A DNA stretch of 64,000 nt from Paracidobacterium acidisoli (lineage in GTDB: Bacteria; Acidobacteriota; Terriglobia; Terriglobales; Acidobacteriaceae): the NCBI RefSeq assembly GCF_003428625.2, contig NZ_QVQT02000006.1, positions 186,001-250,000 of the forward strand. Direction: 5' to 3'. The notes beneath the pieces are model-generated. The model searched no databases. It saw nothing but the letters and a program-made list of their open reading frames with translations, and was not told the origin of the DNA. Shown piece after piece: positions 24,644-30,423 of this stretch (position 1 is the first letter of the stretch; the number at the start of each line of letters is the position of its first letter). A program made the position numbers and the translations under genes.

Positions 24644-24714
24644 CACTGAGGGAACAAGCGAAGACAGTACGTTTGCGTGTCAATCGAAGGAACTGCCTTC
24701 TTCGCCACTCAGTG
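24644..24714 (-). ncRNA. Y RNA-like element 4, minimal form
   Basis: A 71-base element: perfect outer helix CACTGAG/CTCAGTG, the shared internal loop (TGGCGAA / GCTTGTTCC) and a 9-bp helix GAAGGCAGT/ACTGTCTTC with one G.U, closed by a loop of about 22 bases beginning TCCTTCGATTGACACG. No larger inner domain is present. It is the most 5' member of the array on the minus strand and resembles a bare Ro-binding stem. Confidence 0.7.
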
Positions 24715-24756
24715 AAAACAGGTTATGCGTGCGATTGCGCAGGATTCGCCGTAAGC

Positions 24757-24849
24757 TTAGCGATGGGAGAGAAACCAGGCCCGGCGGCCGACGCAGGGAT
24801 AGCTTCCCTGTTCCAGCCTGCGCATCGAGTTATGCGTTTTGTAGTTCAT
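24757..24849 (-). CDS. Possible 30-residue leader peptide upstream of the Y RNA array
   Basis: ATG 24849 is preceded, 9 bases upstream, by AGGAG (24859-24863) and opens a 30-codon frame (MNYKTHNSMRRLEQG.., ending SHR) that stops at TAA 24757. The product is basic, with one cysteine and no recognisable motif. The good ribosome site is the only positive evidence. It precedes element 4 by 42 bases on the same strand and could be a leader or chance. Confidence 0.3.
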   Translation of the reverse strand: MNYKTHNSMRRLEQGSYPCVGRRAWFLSHR

Positions 24850-24989
24850 CGGGCGTTTCTCCTGTGCAGAAGTTACTTTGCCACAGGTAGTCTCGAAAAA
24901 GCAACTCTTAGTGAGAACTATTTTTGATTTATTTCCGGAGTAGCTTTGCTTCAGGGAGGTTTTACGCTTCTCGTTCGCGTTTTGGCAGA

Positions 24990-25161
24990 GCCGGGGCTGA
25001 AGCCCCTCTTTCTCACATCTTTATTCGCCGGGCTAAAGCCCGGCGCTTCTACCGGGTCTCGCTGGCGCGAGACGAGAAGTATTCCGTGGCTGAGTCGCAC
25101 AGGGGCTGAAGCCCCTTCTTTGAGAGATCTTTTCGGCACGGCTGAAGCCGTGCCCTGATAC
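24990..25161. repeat. Composite intergenic repeat, copy A (172 bases)
   Basis: Copy A contains, in order, GGGGCTGAAGCCCC, GCCGGGCTAAAGCCCGGC, the linker CGCTTCTACCGGGTC, GCGCGAGACGAGA, TTCCGTGGCT, a second GGGGCTGAAGCCCC and GGCACGGCTGAAGCCGTGCC. The same seven pieces occur in the same order at 26827-27001 with scattered differences, so this is a duplicated composite rather than a chance cluster. Confidence 0.85.
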
Positions 25162-25190
25162 GAAGCGATGATGCCTCCTATCTTTCGCTT

Positions 25191-25252
25191 CCCACCTTAG
25201 CTCCCACCCCGGCGCACGTTGTTCGCCGGGGACCCCGATTCGCGAAGGTGGG
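25191..25252. repeat. CCCACCTT..AAGGTGGG hairpin
   Basis: CCCACCTT (25191-25198) pairs with AAGGTGGG (25245-25252); CCCCGGCG and CGCCGGGG form an inner hairpin. GGGGCACCCGG follows. Related CCCA..TGGG hairpins followed by GGGGCACC occur at 15210-15236 and around 27058-27090. It ends about 50 bases before the phosphodiesterase start. Confidence 0.6.
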
Positions 25253-25302
25253 GCACCCGGACTCCCGGTGTGCCGCGACGAAGAATGCTCTACTCTGGAG
25301 AG

Positions 25303-25779
25303 ATGCGGATTGGCGTGATCTCCGATACACATGGGCTGCTGCGTCCGGAGGCGGTCGAGGCGCTGCGCGGCTCCGATCAGATTCTGCATGCGGGCGACGT
25401 TGGCGATGCGGCGATTCTGGAGCGGCTCAGCGAGCTGGCGCCGGTGACGGCGATCCGAGGCAATGTCGATCGCACGGGAGCATGCGCGGCGCTGGCGGAG
25501 ACGGAGCTGATCGAGCTGGGCGGCATCGGCTTCTATCTGATTCATGACCGCAATGAGCTTGACCTCGATCCGGTGGCTGCCAGCGTGGGCGTGGTGGTGA
25601 GCGGGCACTCGCATAAGCCGGCCGTCGAAGAGGGAGCGGGCCGTCATGCGGGTGTGCTGTACTTCAATCCGGGAAGCGCGGGACCGCGGCGGTTCTCGCT
25701 GCCGCTTTCGGTGGGCAGGATCGAGATTCGCGAAGGCCGCATCGAAGCGCAGATCGTCCTGCTGGAGGCAGGCGGGTGA
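25303..25779 (+). CDS. YfcE/MJ0936-type metallophosphoesterase
   Basis: A 158-residue binuclear-metal phosphodiesterase. Starting at ATG 25303 the protein begins RIGVISDTHG, as the family does; ligands follow in HAGDVGD, the GNVD motif (RGNVDR), and GHSHKP near residue 105, then NPGSAGPRR. Members hydrolyse phosphodiesters such as bis-pNPP in vitro, and physiological substrates are mostly unknown. The ribosome site GGAGAG lies very close to this ATG; ATG 25285 is an alternative. The gene is bracketed by the two copies of the composite repeat together with the downstream oxygenase gene. Confidence 0.88.
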   Translation: MRIGVISDTHGLLRPEAVEALRGSDQILHAGDVGDAAILERLSELAPVTAIRGNVDRTGACAALAETELIELGGIGFYLIHDRNELDLDPVAASVGVVVSGHSHKPAVEEGAGRHAGVLYFNPGSAGPRRFSLPLSVGRIEIREGRIEAQIVLLEAGG

Positions 25780-25975
25780 GTGTGTAAGCGTTCCGGAATA
25801 AGGCGGCCCTGCCTTCACGGCTTCAGTAACCCGTTGGAGTGATCGCGGGCTTCCACACGGGTAACCTCGAAGGCCCCTCATCGGTGGTATTTTTTGCGGT
25901 TTCTCCGGATGGTACACTGCGCTCAATTGAACCCATGCTGCACGGTTGCTGGCGGAAACGCGGGAGACAAAGTCG

Positions 25976-26821
25976 ATGAGTGTCTTATTCAGTGAAGAAT
26001 ATTTAACGAAGCTGGAGCGTCTGGCCAGGGAAAAGGCGGCGGAGTACAAGGCCAATAAGCCCTTTCCTCATATCTATTTCGACGACTTCCTGCCCCAGGA
26101 GACGGCAGAGGCCGTGCTTCGTGACTTTCCGCAGCCCAAACAGCTGAAGTGGAATGAGTTTTCGAATCAGAACGAGAAGAAGCTGGCCTTCGATATCGCG
26201 GAGAAGCTGCCGGATTCGATCCGCGACGTACTGTATTTTCTGAACAGTCGTCCGATGCTGCAGTTTCTGGAAGTGCTGACCGGCATTCAGGGCGTGATCC
26301 CCGATCCTTACTTCGTGGGAGGCGGACTGCACCAGATCGAACGCGGCGGCCACCTCGAGGTGCATGCGGACTTTAACCTGCACCAGAAGCTGAAGCTGGA
26401 TCGCCGGCTGAACATGCTGATCTATATGAACAAGGACTGGGATGAGTCGTATGGCGGCCACTTCGAGCTGTGGGATCGCGAGATGAAGGGCGCGGAGAAG
26501 AAGATTCTGCCGCTGTTCAACCGCTGCGCGATCTTCAGCACGACGGACTTCTCGTTCCATGGGCATCCGACACCGCTGAGCTGCCCGCCGGATCGCTCGC
26601 GGAAGTCGATGGCCACGTATTACTACTCGAACGGACGGCCGGATGAAGAACGCAGCGATTCGCACTCGACGCTCTTCCGCACCAAAGAGGGCGAAGCGAA
26701 GGAGCCCGAGGCAGTGGTGGTGAAGGAATCGGGCCTGAAGAGCGCGCTGAAGGCGGTAACGCCGCCGATTCTGGTGGACGCCTACAAGAGCATGCGCGGC
26801 CAGAAAGATCCGAACGCGTAA
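25976..26821 (+). CDS. 2-oxoglutarate/Fe(II)-dependent oxygenase, prolyl-hydroxylase type
   Basis: A 281-residue protein with the double-stranded beta-helix signature: HADF (H-x-D iron ligands, about residue 135), distal histidine in FSFHGHPTPL (about 197), and the 2OG-binding arginine in SRKSMATYYYSN. The motif GGHFELWD is typical of P4H-like 2OG-FeII_Oxy_3 members. These enzymes hydroxylate proteins or small molecules; the target is unknown. A C-terminal 50 residues beyond the fold may be a targeting or interaction tail. GGGAG about 10 bases upstream supports ATG 25976. Confidence 0.85.
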   Translation: MSVLFSEEYLTKLERLAREKAAEYKANKPFPHIYFDDFLPQETAEAVLRDFPQPKQLKWNEFSNQNEKKLAFDIAEKLPDSIRDVLYFLNSRPMLQFLEVLTGIQGVIPDPYFVGGGLHQIERGGHLEVHADFNLHQKLKLDRRLNMLIYMNKDWDESYGGHFELWDREMKGAEKKILPLFNRCAIFSTTDFSFHGHPTPLSCPPDRSRKSMATYYYSNGRPDEERSDSHSTLFRTKEGEAKEPEAVVVKESGLKSALKAVTPPILVDAYKSMRGQKDPNA

Positions 26822-26826
26822 AAAGA

Positions 26827-27001
26827 GCCGGGGCTGAAGCCCCCGGTTTCTCACATCTTTACCCGCCGGGCTTAAAGCACGGCGCTTCTACCGGGTCTGG
26901 CTGACGCGAGACGAGATGTGTTCCGTGGCTATCTTACACAGGGGCTGAAGCCCCTTCTTTTCGGAGATCTTTTCGGCACGGCTGAAGCCGTGCCCTGATA
27001 C
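26827..27001. repeat. Composite intergenic repeat, copy B (175 bases)
   Basis: Near-copy of 24990-25161 on the same strand, about 1.8 kb away. Shared blocks include TCTCACATCTTTA, CGCTTCTACCGGGTCT, GCGAGACGAGA, TTCCGTGGCT, GGGGCTGAAGCCCC and GGCACGGCTGAAGCCGTGCC. The central hairpin has decayed (GCCGGGCTTAAAGCACGGC), which shows that copy A preserves the palindrome better. Confidence 0.85.
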
Positions 27002-27011
27002 AAAGCAAAAA

Positions 27012-27050
27012 GCAGATCTCTCGGCTTCGCTCGGGATGACAAAGGGAAGG
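27012..27050. repeat. GCTTCGCTCGGGATGACA intergenic motif
   Basis: GCAGATCTCTCGGC followed by TTCGCTCGGGATGACAAAG matches the unit at 15269-15308 with few differences, and is again placed just after a GGCACGGCTGAAGCCGTGCC repeat. The core CTCGG-CTTCG-CTCGGG is only weakly self-complementary. Confidence 0.65.
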
Positions 27051-27101
27051 TATGTTTCCCACACAGGCAGAAGCAGCTGGTGTGGGGCACCTTTCCTGCT
27101 T

Positions 27102-27132
27102 AAAGACAAAGGCCATTTCTCTCGAAATGGCC
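27102..27132 (-). terminator. Terminator of the WecG/epimerase unit
   Basis: On the minus strand GGCCATTTC and GAAATGGCC form a perfect 9-bp stem with a 4-base loop (27111-27132), followed by TTTGTCTTT. It begins 30 bases after the stop of the WecG-like gene. Confidence 0.8.
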
Positions 27133-27162
27133 TCGTTTCATCCGGGGGAGGGTGAAAATTGT

Positions 27163-27927
27163 TCAGGCAACTTCGCGGTCGTTATGGCCGGGAAGCTGAC
27201 TGCGATGACGCACCATCAGAGGCAACAGCTTGCGCGCCTCCCAGTAGCGGGGCACATAGCGGCCCGGCGCGGAGAAGCAGCGAAAGAGCCAGCCCAGGTA
27301 AAGCTTGTCGGCCCAGGCGGGAATGCGGACCTGATCGCCGCTGAGGAAGGCGATGGCCGCTCCGATGCAGTGGATCGAGGGAGTGTATTCGAGGCTGCGC
27401 TTGAGATAAAGGCCGAGACGCTCCTGCGTTCCGCCGCCGACGGTGATGATGATGTGCTTCGGGCGCAGCTCGCGGAGACGGGCGAGCAGTGCCTCATCCT
27501 GAATTTCGCCGCCGTACATCGGAGCCATATAGACGTAATCCTCGGGAACGAGGATTCCCTGCTCTTCCAGCCACTCCAGATTGCGCTTTGCGTTGGCGGG
27601 ACCGGCCATGATCCAGAGGGTCTCGCAGGGCTTGCGCACCTCGTCCATCTGCAGCAGGCCGCGGAGGTATTCAAGGCCGGAGAGCCGGCGGATCGAATCG
27701 CGCTCCAGAAGATTCCAGATCATGACCATGAAGGCCGAGTCGGTGATGGCGACATCGGCATGGATGAGCGCCTCACGATAGGAAGGGTTTGTCGCGAGAT
27801 CTTTGAGCGCGGGAGCGGCCGGAACGACGAGGAGACCGCCGTGGCGCATACGCTCGAGCGCGCCATGGATGTCTCCTGCGTAGAAACGGATTCCCAGGAT
27901 CTGCCTGTATCCCCGATGCGATTTCAT
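27163..27927 (-). CDS. WecG/TagA/CpsF-family glycosyltransferase
   Basis: A 254-residue GT26 enzyme. Family landmarks are a conserved aspartate in DVAITDSAF (about 58-66), RLSGLEYLRGLL, GGGTQERLGLYLK and the C-terminal YLGWLFRCFSAPGRYVPRYW, a basic amphipathic segment that in relatives mediates membrane association. Members add N-acetylmannosaminuronic acid or ManNAc to undecaprenyl-linked intermediates of surface polysaccharides; the donor here is unknown. The gene starts 15 bases after the epimerase gene ends, with its ribosome site overlapping that stop, so the two are co-translated. Confidence 0.85.
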   Translation of the reverse strand: MKSHRGYRQILGIRFYAGDIHGALERMRHGGLLVVPAAPALKDLATNPSYREALIHADVAITDSAFMVMIWNLLERDSIRRLSGLEYLRGLLQMDEVRKPCETLWIMAGPANAKRNLEWLEEQGILVPEDYVYMAPMYGGEIQDEALLARLRELRPKHIIITVGGGTQERLGLYLKRSLEYTPSIHCIGAAIAFLSGDQVRIPAWADKLYLGWLFRCFSAPGRYVPRYWEARKLLPLMVRHRSQLPGHNDREVA

Positions 27928-27942
27928 TCGCGCGATCAGCTC

Positions 27943-28947
27943 CTAAACAACGCCTGCGAAACTGCGGGTTGAGGAAAGGATCTGACTTTCAATCCACTCG
28001 TAGGTCTTTGCCAGGCCGTCCTTCAACCGGATGGATGGTTCCCAGCCAAGATACTTCTGAATGAGCGTGTTGTCGCTGTTGCGGCCGTTGACGCCCTTCG
28101 GCGCGTCGAGCTTATAGGTGCGCTTCAGGCGGATGCCGGCGATCTCTTCGGCGATATCGACCAGCTGATTGATGGTAACAAGCTCGCTGGAGCCGAGGTT
28201 AATCGGCTCATGAATATCGCTCTCCATAATCATGCGGCTGCCCTGGGTGCAGTCGTCGATGTACATGAAGCTGCGGGTCTGTTTGCCGTCGCCCCAGATC
28301 TCGATGGTGTGATTGCCGGAGTGCTTCGCCTCGATGACCTTACGGCAGACGGCGGCGGGAGCCTTTTCGCGGCCGCCGGTCCAGGTGCCCAGCGGACCAT
28401 AGACGTTGTGATAGCGGGCCACGCGGCACTGGAGGCCGAAATCCTCTTCAAAGTGGCGGCACATGCGCTCGCTGAAGAGCTTTTCCCATCCGTAGCCGTC
28501 TTCGGGGAGGGCCGGATAGGCATCCTCTTCCTTCAGGGCCACGACATCGGGGGTCTTCTGCTTGTCGCCGTTGTAGACACAGGCCGAGGAAGAATAGAAG
28601 AAGCGGCCGACGCCCTTGTCGCGGGCGGCCATGAGCATGTGGGTATTGGTGAGCACGCTGAGCATGCAGAGCGCTTTGTTGTTCTCGATAAAGCCCATGC
28701 CGCCCATGTCGGCAGCGAGCTGGAAGACGGCGGTGACGCCGTCGGCTGCCTTGAGGCAGCTATCCTTATCCTTGAGGTCGAGGGCCAGGTTTTCGACGCC
28801 TTCAGAAGACTGATACCACTCCTCGACAGGCTTGACATCGACTGCCCGCACCACCTCGACACCATCATCCAGCAGATTTTTTACCAGGTGACCGCCAATA
28901 AAACCACCGGCGCCGCAGACAACGACCTTTTCGCCCTTCAGATTCAT
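27943..28947 (-). CDS. GDP-mannose 3,5-epimerase-like NAD-dependent epimerase
   Basis: A 334-residue extended SDR. GAGGFIGGHL (12-21) binds NAD; SSACVY supplies C123, YGWEK supplies Y152 and K156, and GGREKAPAA supplies K195, the same acid/base and catalytic residues used by plant GDP-mannose 3,5-epimerase. The diagnostic AADMGGMGFI (79-87) is also present. The enzyme should convert GDP-mannose toward GDP-L-galactose or GDP-L-gulose. With the downstream WecG-type transferase it suggests an L-hexose-containing surface polymer. GGAGGAG upstream of ATG 28947 supports the start. Confidence 0.85.
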   Translation of the reverse strand: MNLKGEKVVVCGAGGFIGGHLVKNLLDDGVEVVRAVDVKPVEEWYQSSEGVENLALDLKDKDSCLKAADGVTAVFQLAADMGGMGFIENNKALCMLSVLTNTHMLMAARDKGVGRFFYSSSACVYNGDKQKTPDVVALKEEDAYPALPEDGYGWEKLFSERMCRHFEEDFGLQCRVARYHNVYGPLGTWTGGREKAPAAVCRKVIEAKHSGNHTIEIWGDGKQTRSFMYIDDCTQGSRMIMESDIHEPINLGSSELVTINQLVDIAEEIAGIRLKRTYKLDAPKGVNGRNSDNTLIQKYLGWEPSIRLKDGLAKTYEWIESQILSSTRSFAGVV

Positions 28948-29359
28948 GCCTTGAATGCTCCTCCAGAGAGAGTTGTGCTCAATCCTGCGTTACCGCAAAC
29001 CAAGTACCAGAGTAATTGTCTTTTGCTTTGTCGAAAACAGCGGTTCGTTTCGTCGATGTGGGCTCAGAAGGTGAGCAGGGACTGAACGATATGCGAAGGT
29101 GATGTCCCTGAAAATATTGTCGAGGCGATTACCCTGGACTGTCAAGCTCATGGTGGCCTGCCTTGTAGCAGTGACTATAGCAGTGACTCGTTTTCGTTAC
29201 TTCAGAGAGCCCATTTTTTCCGCAGCCAATTCAGGTTAATGTCTGCTTAGACGGCAAATCAGATGAAACAGATGCTTGTCCCTTTATTATGAGTGTTTCA
29301 GCTGACTTCATGATGCATCGTTCATTGAACCCCGGAATAATACTTTGACCGGACCACTT
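28948..29359. other. Divergent promoter region, no gene seen
   Basis: A 412-base AT-richer interval between the divergent epimerase and ABC permease genes. I find a direct repeat TAGCAGTGACT at 29166-29176 and 29178-29188 (12-base period) and a possible -10 TATTAT at 29285-29290 for the permease, without a good -35. No open frame with a ribosome site was found. Confidence 0.45.
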
Positions 29360-30223
29360 ATGAATCCTTCGCAGGATCGGGCGGGGCTGCGGACGGCGCT
29401 GCTGAGGCAGCCGCTCGGCGCTGTCGGGGTCGCGCTGCTGATTCTTTTCCTGGTGCTGGCGCTGTTTGCGCCCTTCCTCGCGCCGGCCAGTCCGGCGGCG
29501 ATCCATCTGAACGACCGGCTGGCTGCGCCGAGCCACGCGCACTGGTTCGGGACGGACGAGCTGGGGCGGGATATTCTTTCGCGGGCGATTTATGGAGCGA
29601 GAATTTCGCTGACGGTGGCGGTTTCCGTGGTGGGGCTGTCGCTGGCTCTGGGGCTGGTTCTGGGCGGGCTGGCGGGCTTTTACGGCGGCGCGCTGGACAC
29701 GTTTCTCAACATCTTCGTGATGAATGCGTTCCTTTCCCTGCCGGGGATTCTGCTGGCCATTGCCTTTGTGGCCTTCGTGGGGCCGGGGCTGCTGAACCTG
29801 ATTCTGGCCCTGTCGATCGGGGGCTGGGTGGGCTACGCGCGGCTGGTGCGGGCGCAGGTGCTGGCGGCGCGGGAGCGTGAGTTTGTGGAGGCCGCGCGGG
29901 CGCTGGGCGCAAGCGATCTGCGGCTCTTTCTGCGGCACATTCTGCCGAATATTCTGCAGCCTCTGATCGTTCAGTCGGCGATCGGCATGGCGGGAGCGGT
30001 GCTGGCCGAGGCGACACTCAGTTTTCTGGGACTGGGTGTTCCGCCGCCGGCAGCGAGCTGGGGCTCGATGCTGAACGACGCGCGGCCGCACCTGTTCGAC
30101 GCGCCGCATCTGGTGATCTTTCCGGCGATTGCCGTGATGCTGTGCGTGCTGGCCTTCAACTTTATCGGCGATGCGCTGCGCGACTTCCTCGATCCGAGAA
30201 CGAGGATGAGCGTCGGGATATAG
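29360..30223 (+). CDS. ABC transporter permease, DppC/OppC family
   Basis: A 287-residue inner-membrane permease of the peptide/nickel class. The N-terminal OppC_N segment (LLRQPLGAVGVALLILFL) is followed by HWFGTDELGRDILSR and five membrane helices; the EAA loop that contacts the ATPase reads EFVEAARALGASDLRLFLRHILPN. TTG 29345 could add five residues. Its partners (DppB-like permease, ATPases, binding protein) are not next to it, which is unusual for this family. The coding region ends 4 bases before a perfect heptamer repeat. Confidence 0.88.
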   Translation: MNPSQDRAGLRTALLRQPLGAVGVALLILFLVLALFAPFLAPASPAAIHLNDRLAAPSHAHWFGTDELGRDILSRAIYGARISLTVAVSVVGLSLALGLVLGGLAGFYGGALDTFLNIFVMNAFLSLPGILLAIAFVAFVGPGLLNLILALSIGGWVGYARLVRAQVLAAREREFVEAARALGASDLRLFLRHILPNILQPLIVQSAIGMAGAVLAEATLSFLGLGVPPPAASWGSMLNDARPHLFDAPHLVIFPAIAVMLCVLAFNFIGDALRDFLDPRTRMSVGI

Positions 30224-30226
30224 AGA

Positions 30227-30285
30227 CAGGGCGCAGGGCGCAGGGCGCAGGGCGCAGGGCGCAGGGCGCAGGGCGCAGGGCGCAG
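30227..30285. repeat. Perfect heptanucleotide tandem repeat (CAGGGCG x 8.4)
   Basis: Eight identical CAGGGCG units plus CAG, starting 4 bases after the permease stop codon. The absence of any substitution suggests recent slippage-driven expansion. A degenerate version of the same unit is at 6511-6555. Confidence 0.95.
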
Positions 30286-30356
30286 AATTGGAACTGCACA
30301 GCATGGCAGGAGTTGCACAATGTGTGCGATTTTTGTGTGAACCGGTACAAAGCAGA

Positions 30357-30389
30357 AGCGCCACCCGGATGGGCGGCGCTTTGCTGTTT
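30357..30389. terminator. Hairpin between permease and pnp
   Basis: AAGCGCC pairs with GGCGCTT around an inner CCC/GGG (30356-30381), followed on the plus strand by TGCTGTTTC. It lies between the convergent permease and pnp genes and may terminate from either side. Confidence 0.55.
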
Positions 30390-30423
30390 CTGAGCGCTGT
30401 GATCTGCGCTCTGTGACCTGTGC

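Larger units (their letters stand above)
24850..25302. other. Gene-free interval upstream of the array, with repeats
   Basis: This 453-base stretch between divergent units holds no supported gene. Its left part (24890-24950) is AT-rich and should contain the array promoter on the minus strand, but I could not identify convincing sigma-70 or sigma-54 boxes. Its right part is taken up by the composite repeat at 24990-25161 and the hairpin at 25191-25252. Confidence 0.6.
26822..27110. other. Gene-free repeat-rich interval
   Basis: No gene is supported here. The interval holds composite repeat copy B, the CTCGGCTTCGCTCGGGATGACA motif (27012-27050), a TGTGGGGCACC segment of the third hairpin family, and, at its right edge, the terminator of the minus-strand polysaccharide genes. 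Confidence 0.7.

Noticed and set aside
24850-24950. Sigma-54 promoter for the rsr array, as in RtcR-controlled operons
   Set aside because: TGGCA and TGC occur on the minus strand (TGGCAAAGTAACTTCTGCAC) but the GG-to-GC spacing is 13, not 10, and no RtcR-like activator gene is nearby.
14960-27010. CRISPR array
   Set aside because: The repeats are irregularly spaced palindromes scattered among genes, without constant spacers or cas genes.
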